A stretch of DNA of 64,000 bases from Tetrahymena thermophila SB210 (taxonomy: Eukaryota; Ciliophora; Oligohymenophorea; Hymenostomatida; Tetrahymenidae). The stretch is from NCBI RefSeq assembly GCF_000189635.1, contig NW_002476418.1, positions 62,001 to 126,000 of the forward strand, given 5' to 3'. Below the pieces are notes generated by a model. It saw only the letters and a list, made by a program, of their open reading frames with translations, ran no database searches and was not told the origin of the DNA. This document shows positions 13,701 through 27,700 of this stretch, piece after piece. The position numbers and the translations under genes were made by a program. Position 1 is the stretch's first letter; each line of letters starts with the position of its first letter.

Positions 13701-16700
13701 TAATTACTTGGCTCATTAGATGAACCATTCTATTTTTATAAAATATTTTAATTTTCTGTTTACTTTTTTTATTACTCCTCATCGGTAATTAAGTTATCTA
13801 TTTGTTAAATTTGATTTCCAATTATATTTGCTTTTTGCTGAGGTGAAAACTTTAACTTAAGTAAAGTAAAGACATGCTAATAGTTCTACTAAGCTGTACG
13901 CTTAAAAGCTGTATCTAAAACTTTGAAAAATTACAATTTTTTATCCTACAATGAAGCTTCTTTCAATATATTAAATGCATAGTAGAGTCTCATTACATAT
14001 AATAAATTAAAACTTTCTAAAGCTTATAGCTTTTTTTACTACTTAGCTAATTGCTTTTCTTTGAATTTCTTTACTAAAATATTTAATTTAGCTCTCTACT
14101 CTTTAAGCCATTTGATCTTTAAAAATACATTTTTTTTATAAATACATAATTTTAAAAACTTTTTTATTTTATTAGCTTTTTCTTCTTAAGCCTTATAAAA
14201 TTCAAGTAACAAAAAGTCTAAATGGTTCGAAACAGCTAATTTCATGTAAATTTTAGTTTTACCAAATAACACATTTTTGTTTAATACCAATTTTAAATCC
14301 TTAATTAATGTTTGAATTAATTAAGTGCATAAATCTTACTTATTTTAAATAGCTAATTAATTAAATTTGTTTGGATTTGTATGTTTAAATGATTAGCATA
14401 GTTCGTAATATCTTTTGTAGAATATATCATAATCAAAACGCGAAGGGAAACCTTCTTTACGAACTCTTACAGATTCTAAAATACCTAAATACCTAATTTA
14501 AAGCATAACGAAATTTTAATCAAACAATTCTTTTTATTTTAATTCATTTGGTTTTATGCAACGAATAAAATGGACATCGCAGCACTGAAGTTCATCCATC
14601 AATTCTTTAATTTAATTACGGAACTTTGCTCCTAAAAATTTATTAGACTTAGACTTAACTTAAATTTTTTGATTCAAAATTTAATCGACCTATTAAGAAT
14701 TTTGTAAGTCATCAAAAGTCCAAATGGTTTTAATTTCATTAATTTAAGTTTTGCTTAAGGCATCATTAATTGAATCACTAATTTCGTCTTTGTTTTTTAC
14801 TCTAAATCCATTAATGTTGTATTCGACATCTTTTGCTGTATGTCTAATAGAAAAAGTATCTTTTATGAGATGGGGTTTTACGTTAACAAGATATTAGTTT
14901 TAAGCATGTTCTTTAAGAATCTTTTTAAGCAATGATTCGTCAGATCCTGTATTGATTGTACTTTCATCATCAAGTAAATCGTAGATACTCTTCTTAGGCA
15001 AAGAAATCAAATCAATAATTCCTTAATTATCCTTGAATTGTATTTAATTCATATAATCATTTAATCCCTCTGCTTTAAATTCTAGCTCTTCAGACTTGAA
15101 AACATAAACAATATATAATTGCTGCAGCTTTTCATTTGTGTAATTAATGCAAAGTTATTCGAAAGAGTTCACTTTAAAATTTTCAAATCCAAAAATATCC
15201 AATAATCCCAAACTCAAACAATCAGCAATATTTACACTGCTATTAGGCATAATATTTTAATTTAGCTTGCTAACCAGCCAATTAAAAAGCTTATCATAAA
15301 GAGCTCTAGCCAAAGAATCTCTAATAAAAATTAAAAAAATTAGACTTTTCTTAAAATAGTAAATCAATTAATTATCAAGAGTTTTTGTTTATAAAAAACT
15401 TTTTAATAAAAATTTCTTTTATAAGAAAATAGTATAAAATTATTAAATAAATATTGAATTAATTACCTTGTAATGTTGCATTCTTATTTGCTTATTGGAG
15501 AGTCAATCTATTTGATAGAAAATTAAATTAGAAATATAAAACATTTCAATAATTTTTAGATATTTTATTGAAGTAAAATATTTAGAAATAATTTTTTATG
15601 TAAATTAATTTATCTTAAAAAGTGCTTTTTGCTGATAAATTATTTAGATAAAATTATAAATTTATATAATTTCTCAAATTTTATTATTTTTTGAGAAGGA
15701 TTTATGTACAATAATTTTAATTGTTTGTAATTACAGGCTTTCCCCCAGGCAGGACTCTTCTTTTATAAACTAAACAGTTTTTAAGTTCTTCTTTGTCTAC
15801 CTTCAAAACAAACGCAGCTTTTTCTAAGGCTTCTTAATTTATAAGAGAACAAGGTTTTTCTCCTTCAGAATAGGTCTTATCATCAAAACTAATATTTCCC
15901 AATTGCAAAATACCTGCAAGAATTGAATAAATTGACTTTTCTTCTTAGGATGTAAAATTTAACTTTTAGAATGATTGTTACACTTCGTTAAAATTCTCAA
16001 CATCATCTATGCCTTCAGCTTGGAAGGATGAACTTTAGTTGAGGTAATTAAACTGTTTTGGATCTCTTAATATTTTGAACTCTTCAAGTATCTATTGATT
16101 CACACCCGCAAGAAATGAATAAAAAATATGATAATTTCTTTCGCCTTCAGCAACCATAGTAACACGAGATTTTTCAAGCAAATAATTAGAAATCTCAGCT
16201 CCTTAAATTAGTCTTTTCTTTTTCTCTATCCAAATTCTGACATATTTACCAAATCTACTTGAGTTATTATTTCTGACTGTCTTCGCATTACCAAATGATT
16301 CCAAAATAGGATTACATCCTAGAATCTTCTCTTCAATTGGTGCTTGTTTAGCTCCTTATTACTTTTTATTTGTTGTATAACCATTGTGCTCGCTATGAGA
16401 ATGAGCAGCATCACTCAATGAAGTTATATATTTCATAGAATATTTTGCATTTTCTGTCTTTCCTGCACCTGATTCGCCTGAAATTACAATTGCTTATTTT
16501 TTATTATTTGAAAATAGCTGAATATAAGCATTTGCTGAGAGTGCATAAACATGAGGAGGATATTCTGACTACTAAAATGCTTCGCCTTTTTAAACAGCTC
16601 TCTAAAACATGTTCATAACTTGAGGATTAAAGCTTTACTAAATAATTTTATAAGGATTCATGACTATAAGAGTGGGACCAATGTATGAAAATATTAAATC

Positions 16701-17015
16701 TTGTGAGAATCTCTTTTTCACATTAATCAATATTTCCGCATCGTTTAGAGTATTCATCTAAACCATATCATCCCATCCTTGGGGCCTGGATTCTTTATTA
16801 CACTCTTAAAGCAAAGAGACGCTCACCTTGATCTCTGATCCTTGTGGCTTTCCTTGCTCATCTATAATTACAATATTCGCACTTTATTTATTATTATCTA
16901 AACTTTTGATAATGGCTTTCTTAAACAAAACATCGCTATCACTTTTAGAGTCCTATTCTACCCAACATTATTCGTCAGGAAGCATCCAACTAGTGTTAAC
17001 CTAATTAGCTAACAT
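10724..17015 (-). CDS. Unconventional myosin heavy chain with MyTH4 and FERM tail (Tetrahymena MYO1-like)
   Basis: Seven exons join in phase: 17015-15735, 15507-15467, 15320-13570, 13519-13241, 13141-12938, 12827-12376, 12040-10724; 1774 aa. The motor holds the P-loop GESGAGKT at residue 180, switch [11 protein letters not shown], switch [10 protein letters not shown] at 482 and the conserved [15 protein letters not shown], where one Gln is TAA. No clear IQ motif follows the motor; instead there is a Lys-rich helix ([14 protein letters not shown]) and a low-complexity linker. Exon 6 encodes a MyTH4 domain (RDETFMQVCKQI...FPPSDYLL, about 1245-1336) and exon 7 a FERM domain (about 1345-1774, with [19 protein letters not shown]). 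This is an actin-based motor whose tail in related proteins binds microtubules or membranes. Tetrahymena MYO1, known for roles in phagocytosis and macronuclear division, has a FERM-containing tail of this type; exact orthology is not proven here. Confidence 0.92.
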
Positions 17016-19019
17016 TTATCAACCTATTTACTTAAATTTCTAAAAAAGATGACTTGTTTATTTTATTTCCTATAAAATTATATTTTGTTATCCTTCCTTC
17101 CTTCGTTCGCTTTCTGATAGTATATGTTTAATAATTAAGAAATTAACTTAAAAACTTCGATTAGACTTTATTAAAAATATATAATGAATGATCATTAAAT
17201 TTTTCAATATTAATTAACATCCCTAAAAATTTATAAGTATATTTTTATTGCCAATTGAGAATTGTAAGTATGCAAATTTTAATTGAGGCATGAGAGAAAA
17301 AATTCATTAAAAAAAAAAAGATTTATATAAATAATATAATCAATTAAATATTGAACTGTTGGTTACTTTAGTACCTAAAAGCAAAGTACAAAAGAAATCA
17401 AAATTATCTATATAAGACCTTTATTTTGTATTAATTTATCTATGTCCAGCCAGCAAAAGCATCTCTTCTTTATACAATCCCTTTTTATCATTTAACAAAA
17501 ATATTACTAAAAATAAATAAAATTAATAAATAAATGAATATACTTTATTTTAGACAAAAAGCCAAATTACAATTTTTAGTAAAAGCTTTTTTGTTTATAA
17601 ATTAATTGATTGATTTTAAGATTTAACATTAAATACATATTTGTTAATTTATTAACAGTGTAAACTGTAGAATAAAATAAAGTTATGTTGAAAACAATAA
17701 TAAAATCAATTAATTCTTTAATGAATAGAATAAATAATATTTTAATCTTCAATCTTTCCCATTAATAAATTAAATAAAATTATTTTTAACTTAAGATTTT
17801 TATAAATAATATGGGGGGTTTTTTAAGTATTGTTTATGCTTTTTCATTTAAATTTGCTGTAAATTTCATTAAAAAGTGATTTGGTAAATATTCTAAATTA
17901 ATACCTAGCTAATTAAGAAAATTAATTTAATAAGACCTTGTAAGCAGTAAGATATTAAAATTAATGAATTTTTTTATGCTAATAATAAATAACCAATATG
18001 TGAATAGAAAAATCAACTATTAAATTTATTCATCTAAGACATAAATATTTCTATAAATTTGGTTGTTAAATATTTATTCTATTTGATATTTATTTCTGTT
18101 TATTAGTATGGTTATTAAATATCAAAAATAAGATGCGGGATATTGGTTGGATTTAATAAAATAAATGAATATATTTAATGTATTGGTAATAAATAATTGA
18201 TTAATATAGATAAATAATTAACATTTTTCCTTTTATATTTTTTAATACCAAAAATCTTATTTTAGCTCTTATTCATTTCAAAAAGTAAATTGAAATACAA
18301 CACAAACAATACAATTTAATTAAAATTAAAAAATAAAAATTTTTCTATTGATGAGATTTAATTATTTATAATAACAATTTTTCCTATTTCTAAAATGAAA
18401 ATCTACTTTCCTAAATAAACTTGAATAAAAATTATAAAGAGTTATTATATAAAAATTATTAGAAATATTTTGAAGCAAATGTTTCTATTAGAATAATTTA
18501 TTTTATAATAGTTAGAATATCTTTCTTGTAGTGAGTATTTCTATGTTTCATGTTATAGATGCTTAAATTATTTTTTTAAATCAGATTATAAATTTTTATT
18601 GATTGAAAATTTTTAAAATTTATTTCATTATTTTTGCTTATTTTCAAATAAAAGTGAACTGAATATGTTATATTTTAAAAAAAAAAAGAAAATTAATTAT
18701 AAGTAATTATAAGTTTTAATTAAAAATAAAGTTAAAATTAAAATTTAATAAAGTTGAATTTAGTTACAAGTTTATTTTTTTGTAAGAAAGAATACAATAA
18801 AGATTGATAATTAAAATAAATTTAGAATCCAAAAAGAAACAGAAAAATAGAGTTTAATTAATTAATCATATGTCTTAATATTATTTTATATTTATTTTAA
18901 AGAGTTTTATTAAATTAATTTAATTTTTTCAATTTCATTTATTTATTAATTTTCTTCAAATTCATCAAGTTTATTTTTAACTCCTAATTGACTTAATTAA
19001 ATAAAATAAGATCAATTGT
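17016..19019 (-). other. Intergenic, about 2 kb, AT-rich
   Basis: This lies between the 5' end of the myosin and the 3' end of the CCCH gene. It is A/T-tract-rich with no frame showing conserved motifs. It presumably contains the myosin promoter and the CCCH gene 3' region. Confidence 0.55.
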
Positions 19020-20270
19020 TCATTATAAATCACCTTGTTCAAAATGCATCATTTGAGATTGCTACTAGTAATTCATCATCTATAAATTCTAATTTTATAA
19101 GTTATATATTATTTTCTGAATGAATAATTAAAAATATAAATAAACTTACTTATTGATGGAACATGAAAAGGTTGTTTATTTCTAAAGGAGTTAGTCCGTA
19201 TTAGCCTAAAAGATGTTAAAATTAAGTGGCTTCAAGATTGGTATTTTCTTTTTAAATTTTATCGATTTCTTCAATAAGTTCTTATTCTTTTTCACTTTAG
19301 CCGTCTCTTAGTATCTAGTAGAGTGCTTATATGCAACCTTCTGGATTTCCAGATCTATTCATGATTTCAGCACTCTTGAAATACTCGCTATGTTTAGACT
19401 TATCAATTACCTATTCGATTTAAGGCATTAATGAATAGAGAGCAACAGATAACTTATGCATCAAAAGAGTTTAGAGAAAACTGTATTAAGCAGCCATTTA
19501 TTGCTATTGCATGGTGATCATTTGCATGTCATATTGCATTAAAGCATTCATCATAGGATTCATAGGCTAGTTTTTCATCTATATTTAATTAATTAATTAA
19601 ATTTGAGCATTATTTATCTCTTTTACTTGTATTTTAAAAATAAATTTTTTTTTTTACATCTAATCTCTCACGCAATTCTTCTTTAGAATGTGCAAAATTA
19701 CATTTACTTTCATACTTGCAATTGCATTATCCTAATTATTTATTTGTTATTTTATCTTTAAAATATTTCCAGTTGATTAATCATTTTACCTGTTTCTTAA
19801 TCGTAATATCTGCATAACTAAGATTTGTAGTTGTTTTACATAGGATTTTGAATCATAGTTGCCATTTGATTCATCTTTTTGAAAGGTTTAACCTGAATTT
19901 TATTCATAATGTTAAATGTAAATTTTCAAAAACCAAACAATAGAATTCCTTACTTATGCACCCATTCCTCCTTATAATTCATGTTCACCCTTTTATATTA
20001 ATAATTTAAATTAAACAAGTTTATTTATACTAATTAATATGCTTACATGAGCAAATGCACATTCGTTCTTTTTAGGACAGTTTCCAGCTATTAGTTAAAT
20101 AATAAAAATAATATTTTATAAATAATATTAGAATTTCAAAATAAACAATCCAAAATAAAATGTGAAATACAAAAAGAAGGATTTATTCATTTACTTTAAC
20201 TGAAATGTTTGCACAAAGCAGTCTTATATTTGTTATTAGCCATGCCACCAGGTTGTCTTGCGTCGTTCAT
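19020..20270 (-). CDS. Tandem CCCH zinc-finger protein (TTP/TIS11-like fingers)
   Basis: Seven small exons join in phase: 20270-20195, 20087-20047, 19989-19954, 19892-19790, 19731-19658, 19578-19150, 19079-19020; 272 aa. Finger 1 is assembled over exons 1-2: CKHFSQTGNCPKKNECAFAH, a C-x8-C-x5-C-x3-H finger. Finger 2 spans exons 4-5: C at LCRYYDQETG, then C...CNFAH, again ending C-x3-H, with the basic RYYD lead-in typical of this class. The C-terminal half (exon 6) is Met/Gln-rich and then helical (about residues 150-250). Paired CCCH fingers of this type bind AU-rich RNA and control mRNA stability, so a cytoplasmic RNA-binding role is likely. The first intron splits finger 1, which confirms the splicing model because the finger is only complete after joining. 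The specific target is unknown. Confidence 0.88.
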
Positions 20271-21097
20271 TTTAATATATTTATCAGCTAACTACTTAAA
20301 ATAAATATTGATTGATTTAATTAGATAAATTGAAGGTGTCTAATTTATAAAATAATTGATATTTCTTTTAAAATTTGTTTATAAAATTATATCTTATCTA
20401 AAGCTATTAATGAGTAGATTCTTTCTCTAATTAATCTATCTAACATTTTCCTATATATAACTATCTACTAATTAATTGAACTTAAACTCTTTATCCACAA
20501 AATTATTTCTTATATTTAAAAAAATAATTATTTCCTAAATGTTAAAATTATAAATAAATAAATAAATTTCAATAAGAAATAATCTCAACTAATCTTAACT
20601 TTACTCAAATTTTATGAAATTTTTTCATTATTTATTTAAATTTTTTATTTATTTTTAAAATTAATTTAAGTGAATGAAAATATTTTGAAAATAAAAATAT
20701 TATTTTATTTTAATATAATAAATTCTTTCTTTTTATAAAAGATTCATTTGTATAAAGTGAGAACTTTTATTGGTTAAAATCAAATTTTAATTAATAGAAG
20801 CATATCTGATCACATAAACTCTTGTTTTGTTGTAGATTGATAGAGCTACAAGATAATTTAATAGTTAAGCTAGATTTTAGACATTTTGATTATTAAATAT
20901 GATTTGATAATATTTCATTCACTTGATATTTCAGATAAAGAAAATTTGATTGAGTACATTCATTTTAATAAAAAATTAAAAAAAAAACATATTTGTTAGA
21001 ATAGACAGAGAGGTTGATTGATTGATTGATTGTGATTCAGATAAACAAACATTCATCTACAAAAACATAAAAATAAAGCAAAAATAGATTACCTAAA
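20271..21097 (+). other. Divergent intergenic region
   Basis: About 830 bp between the start of the CCCH gene (minus) and the kinase gene (plus), so likely a shared promoter region. A short (TGAT)n run lies at about 21014-21032. No gene seen. Confidence 0.6.
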
Positions 21098-23473
21098 ATG
21101 GACAAAGAAAATTGGCCAATAATTAATAATAAATATATAGTTCATAAAAAAATAGCTACAGGAACATAAGGCAGGTAACTTATTCACTTAATATAGCATT
21201 TCATAAACCAAGGATGCATTTTTATAGCTTCAAAAATATCAAAACCTTTAAAAAAATTATTTGTTGATTTTTTAATTTTAAAATCTTTTATTATAGCGTA
21301 GTGCTAGCAACAGATAAAGACAGTAGATCTCGTTATGCAATTAAGATTTATAAGTAAAAACAGTAAAAGGATTACTTTACAAAATATGTCAAATTAGAAA
21401 TGGAAAAGCTAAAATAGTCAAAAAGTTAATATATTATTCGCTTAGAAGATATATTAGTTGATGCAAATTATATGAAACCTGATAACTCAGTCACCACAAT
21501 CAACGCAATTGTAATGGAATATGCATCATATGGAAATTTCCATGATTTGATATATTTAACTGGTCCTTTTAATGAAAAAGTTGCAAAATATTACTTCAAA
21601 CAGCTTATTCTAGGTAATATTTTAAATATTAGCATTAATAAACAGCATTTCATCAAGCTAATTTTCTCAACTAAGTTTTGATTTTAGCAAAGTTGTAAAG
21701 AAAATGATACCGTTTTACAAATTATCTACCAATTAAAACAAAATTTACACTTTAATATAAATTATACATAATATATATATATCTCGCATAAGTATAATCA
21801 AGCTTCAACTTTTATATTTTTTATTTTATTTTGAACACTAGGAATAAATTATCTGCATAATGAGTAAAATATTTGCCACAGAGATCTAAAACCTGATAAT
21901 ATGCTTCTAAATGAGAATTTAGAAATGAAGATTTGTGATTTAGCTATGAGTGCTACACTTTCTAATCAACTGACAACAACAGTTGGAAATCTTTAATTCT
22001 AGGCACCTGAATTACATAAATTAAATTAGGTCGAAGAAATCAATAACCAGTAACAAGAGTAACAAGTAGTAGGTTATAATGGGAGAGCAACTGATATATT
22101 TTCTGCAGGAGTTATTTTATATTTAATGCTAACTGGGACATACCCATTTTTCAGCACCAAGTGCTACAATGATACAACCATAGACAAAATATGGTAAAGC
22201 TATAGAATTAAAGCTCAAGCTGCTTCCAATTGTAGTAATTCAGAGGATTAAAAGAAATCTTCTTTTATTCCTCTTTCTTAAGAGGTTATAGATCTTATAA
22301 ATCAAATGCTCCAAAAAGAGCCCCTCAATAGAATTTCTTTGGCAGAAATAATCTCTCATCCATGGTTATAACAAGAAGTATTTATTATTTTACTATACAT
22401 ACAACTTCATCATTTTATGCTCATTGCTATTTATTAAAATAATCACATAATAATAATTCATAGGTTGATAAAAAGGAAATAACTTAATTCATGCAAGAAA
22501 AGATTAACACTTATTTGAAAGAAACTAGAACAGAATATAGATAAAAAAAGAGTGAATTAGAGAAGCAAGGAAGCACTGGAAATCGTAACTCATTAGGTTA
22601 TATTATATATTAATATATTTTTACTAATAATACTTTTAAAATTATCACAGTCTATAATGGAGTTTAAAAGTTCAGATCAGACAGCTCAGGCATTTATGAA
22701 AAACAAGTCCTAGCTTAAGAAATGGTTGAGACACTCTAACTTGATAAAAAAACAAGACAATTCAAAATTTATTCAGTAATAATTTAAAAATAAAAGCTAA
22801 TTTTTTAACTTAATTTATTAAAAAGGATTCAGACATATGGATTCATGATTATGAGTTCGAAGCAAAGCCAGAATAAGGTTGCATAGAAGAAATTAAAAAA
22901 ATAATGAACTATTTGTATTGTGAAAACACTATCTCTAATGTGATCTTAGATGATAATTTCTATAAAGTAATTCATTCAAATATAATTTAATTTTTTGGCT
23001 TTGAGTTTACGATTTAAATTATTTAATCAAGTTTTTTACTCATTTTTCTCATTATGTTTGATCAAAATTTTAATGCTATTTGGTAATTTTCATAATGAAA
23101 GCAATTTTTATTTTAAGGTCATCCATTTAATATACAAGATGTTTGTAGAACTATTATTTATTTCTACTTATCCCAGATTAGTTTGATATCAAATATAATA
23201 AAAAGGGTTACCATTAAATATACCATTAAATTTAATTTTAAAAATTAAGATAAGCTTTTAAGTCCAAGGCAGTGAGTAAAATATGGCTGAAGTTAAGATT
23301 TCGATCAAAACAAAATAAAATCACAAAGATGTTTATTTAATTGCTCTTTCTAAAAACTAGGTTTTTACATTGTTTTTTGATATGTTTTTTTATTTAATAA
23401 TTTTGTTTTTATTTAGGGAATGAAGTCATTAGGATTAAATATTTATTAGAAAATCAAACAAATACTCTAATGA
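21098..23473 (+). CDS. CAMK-like protein kinase with altered DFG (DLA) and KA1-like C-terminus
   Basis: Eight exons join in phase: 21098-21174, 21297-21613, 21842-22377, 22464-22596, 22651-22775, 22826-22966, 23250-23360, 23417-23473; 498 aa. The N-lobe has the loop IATGTQGSVVLA (first Gly of GxGxxG is Ala) and the VAIK-type lysine in RYAIKIYK. The catalytic loop HRDLKPDN is intact. The DFG motif reads DLA (21937-21945): the metal-binding Asp is kept, Phe and Gly are replaced. The APE motif is QAPEL, and the C-lobe ends at HPWLQQE. The last ~110 residues contain VQGSEQNMAEVKISIKTK and a closing amphipathic helix (LNIYQKIKQIL), which resembles a KA1 domain. The family is Ser/Thr kinases acting in the cytosol; whether it is active is open because of the DFG change. 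The boundary of exon 7 (23250) is chosen by frame and is the least certain junction. Confidence 0.85.
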
Positions 23474-24761
23474 TGGTGAAGATGAATTGTGTGTTTAGTG
23501 AGTATGAATCTTTAAATATAAATTTTGTAAATATTGTATTGTAAACATAAATATTAAGTTATAAGTGTTGTATTACTTTAATAATATTTTACATAAATAA
23601 GATTTTAGTGAGGGTTTTTATCTTTACTAACTTTAAAAGATTTATTTTCTCTATTATTTATTACTGAATTGAATTTTTTACTGTCAAATTATATGATAGA
23701 AGCAAATATATAAAACGAATAGTAACTTGGAGTAAGCAATAAAAATTTGATTTAAGATATGATAAAATACTATTGAATTAAAAGAAAATCATAATAAAAT
23801 CTAATCAGTAATGTATTAATTTACTTAAAATAAAGAAAAGAAAAGGAATATTCGATATTGAAAATCTTACTTTGATCATTACAATTTAATTTACCAATAG
23901 CATAAAGACTTTTTTGATAAATCTTTTACATTTACTTAATTATTTTTTACAAATAGCAATTAAACTTAATCTTACTCCTAGAAAATAGAAATATATTTGA
24001 TTCATTAATATTTTTTGAAATATATTTAATGAACACTATTAAACATTATAATAAATATCACTATGTTGTTACATCTTTAACAAACTTTTGTTATTTTTTA
24101 ATTATTAAAAAATGATTTGAATTATTTAATTATAGAGGATGATCTAAGTAAAGTATGTAAAGTATTAATGTAGAATAAAAATGATCAATAAGAAGATTAT
24201 TAATTAAGTCATTAGTCAAAAAAACAAACAAACAAAAAAAAAAATTAAACAAATAGATTTGCATTTATTAATGATTTGTTAATACGAAAGAAAGTTTAAT
24301 TATTAACAAAATAATGAGAAAGTAATTGTTTATATTTTATTAATCAATTTTTTTATTTATTTGTTTTAATGAAATGAAATATGAGTACTTATTTATTTAT
24401 TAAAATGAATGTTAATTTGCTTGTTTATTTGGATTTTATTATTTTGGTAGTTACTTAGTGATATGAAGCTTGTTTGATTATTTAAGATAATTAGGTGAAT
24501 ATATTAACAATATTACTACGCCATATGAAAAGATTAGAGGATAGTGCTGACTGTCAATATTTTTATTAGGCGTAAATAAAAGATTAGTTAGTTGGTACTT
24601 GACGAATTGAATAATAAATAAAAAAAATAAATTGCTGAAAAAGATTTAAATATATTAAATAATTAATTATTAATAATTCCATATCCTAACTAAATAAAGA
24701 ACAGTTTAACAAATAAATAAATAACTAATAGATAAGAGATAGGAAGAAATAATAGAAAGAA
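23474..24761 (+). other. Intergenic, AT-rich
   Basis: About 1.3 kb between two plus-strand genes, with runs of A/T and no conserved frame. It should include the glycogen phosphorylase promoter near its right end. Confidence 0.6.
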
Positions 24762-27700
24762 ATGTCAGCAGTAAATACTAATTATCTTAAGCAATAATTG
24801 ATTATTTTCTCATTATATTTTATTAATTCGCTCAATTTCTAAATATTCTTTTATAATATGTATGATTTGTTCATTCATAGCAAAAGGGACGTTTGAGTAT
24901 TAGAAGAAAGTCTATTGTACACTCAGAACTACAAGTAGCTGGTGGTTATAGACCTGAGTTTGCTTCTTCAGTAGGCAATACTCCAGTAGCCAGTTAATCC
25001 ACTAGTAAGATATGGAAGTTGATGGAAAAATATTTGCCAAATTCAAAAGAAGCAATTTAAAGTAGTGTTGTTAACCACGTCGAATACACTCTCGCTAAGA
25101 CTAGATTTGACTTTACTCTTCTTCACTGCTACTAAGTACATTATTTTTCACACAATTTTTTTATAATTTTAAATATTTAAATACTATTCTCATTGGAATT
25201 AAATACTTTAAGAATTTCTTCATAGTTACAAATGCAATGTAGAGCAAAGTGTTCATCATTCTTATGTTTATTTATTTTTAATAGGCTGTTTCTCATTCAG
25301 TAAGAGATAGATTGATTGAAGCCTTCAATGATACATACCAGTATTTTAATAACAAAGATGTTAAGTATGTCTATTACCTCTCCTTAGAATATTTAATTGG
25401 TAGATGTTTGCAAAATGCTCTTGTTAATTTAGAACTTGAAGGCTAATATAAAGAAGCTATGCTTGACATGGGATACAATTTGGAATCAGTTTACGAATAA
25501 GTATTTGATTGATTTATTGCTTTATTATTATTACCGTTTTTAGCATTCTTCTACTAAATCATAAGCAATTAATTATCTGCAATTTTCACAATATTTAGAA
25601 CGAATTTTAAAGAATAAATATTATTTTATAAAAAATCAAGGAAGTAGATCCTGCTCTTGGTAATGGTGGTCTTGGGTAAATAATTAATTGATTGATTGAC
25701 CAGTTTTTACTACTAATAGCAAATTAATATAGAACAGAAAGAAAGAAAGCTAAGCAAGCAAATAAATTTCTAATAAATAGATATTACAAATAATATAAAT
25801 TTTAAATAATTAAATTAAATTGATTTTGATTAGAGTTTTATCATTTAATTTAAATTAAATATTAATAGTCGTTTAGCAGCATGCTTTTTAGATTCAATGG
25901 CTACTCTTAACTACCCTGCTTGGGGATACGGTTTAAGATACAGTTATGGCATTTTTAGATAGTAAATTAAAGATGGTTACTAAGTAGAAGTACCTGATTA
26001 CTGGTTGGATAGAGGTAATCCATGGGAAATCGAAAGATTGGACGTCAACTATTAAATAAAGTTCTACGGTTCCATTACAAAGAAAGTAGAAGATGGTAAA
26101 GAAAGAACTATTTGGGAAGGAAGTGAAATCATTGTAGCAAGAGCTTACGATAATCCTATCCCAGGTTATAACACATTCAATACTATTAACTTAAGATTGT
26201 GGAGATCTCTTCCCTCTTCCGAATTTGATTTCAAGTCCTTTAATTAAGGTGATTACTTCAAGGCTCTTGAAAGCAGACAAAGAGCTGAATTTATAACAAG
26301 TGTACTTTACCCTAACGATTCCACCTATGCTGGCAAAGAGCTAAGATTAAAATAGCAATATCTTTTAGTATCAGCAACCATTCAAGATGCAATTAGGTAT
26401 TTAAAAATAAATATTTTTTTAATTTAAGAAATCCAAAATATTTAAATAGATTTTTAAACAATTTAAGGGTATTTTTATCATATATTTTATTCAAAAGAGT
26501 TATTTTTTTAAGCTTTTTAATTTAAATCAATTTTGATTGATTTTGTTAGAATTTTTTTGAGGGTTTTTAAAATTAATCTTTAAATAAAAGAAATAGCTTA
26601 AGTTTTTTGTCAGAATTCATAGTATTTAATTAAAAAAATTGGATTTAAAAAAATAAATCGCCAAATTTATTATTTTTATTTAAATTGATTTTGATTTTGT
26701 TTATCAAATTTTTAAATTAACAAAAAGACGTTTCAAGAAGAAAAGAAAAGAATGGAAGGAATGGCCCAAGTATAATGCTTTATAGTTGAATGATACTCAC
26801 CCCGCACTTGCTATTGTTGAATTAATGCGTATATTAACTGATATTGAAGGTTTAGAATATGAAGAAGCTTGGGAAGTCGTCTATAATTCGTTTGCTTATA
26901 CAAATCACACCATTCTCCCCGAAGCCCTTGAAAAATGGGGGGTCGAATTGCTTGGAAATCTACTTCCTAGACATTTAGAAATTATCTACAATGTAAATTG
27001 ATAGCTCCAAGTGTTTTTTTATAAACATTTATTTATATTTAATAGATCAATCACATATTCTTAGAAAAGATCTCTAGAAAGTATCCTAATGACTGGAGAA
27101 AGCTTTCAACTCTTTCTTTGGTTGAAGAAGGAACTCATAAGACAATTAGAATGGCTAACTTGGTATTAATCATTTTTTTTAATTTCATGAGAATTTATTT
27201 TTTAAATAAATAAATAATACTTTGCAAAATGATAATGAATTTTTAGTTTTATTTATTGAGTTCATTTGAATTAAAAATTATTTTAATTAACTAAAAGAGT
27301 ATTGTTGGTTCTCATGCTGTTAATGGTGTTGCTGCTTTACACTCATAGCTTTTGACTACTAATCTATTCAAGGATTTCTATGAGCTACGTCCTGCTAAAT
27401 TCTAAAACAAGGTTATTTTTTAACATTTTTAAGATATTAGGAATTTATTTAAATAATATTTAAAAAGACTAATGGTGTTACTCCTAGAAGATGGATTAGA
27501 TGTGCTAATCCAGGTTTATCTGCTTTACTTAATGATGTTGTCGGTTCAGATGACTGGATTCTTGACATGGATATCCTCAAGAACTTCCAAAAAATAGCTG
27601 ATGATCCTGCTATCTAAAACAGATGGATGCAAGTTAAGAGACAAAATAAAGAAAAGCTTTATTGGTGGGTGAAAGAAAGATGTGGCGTAGATTTGAACAT

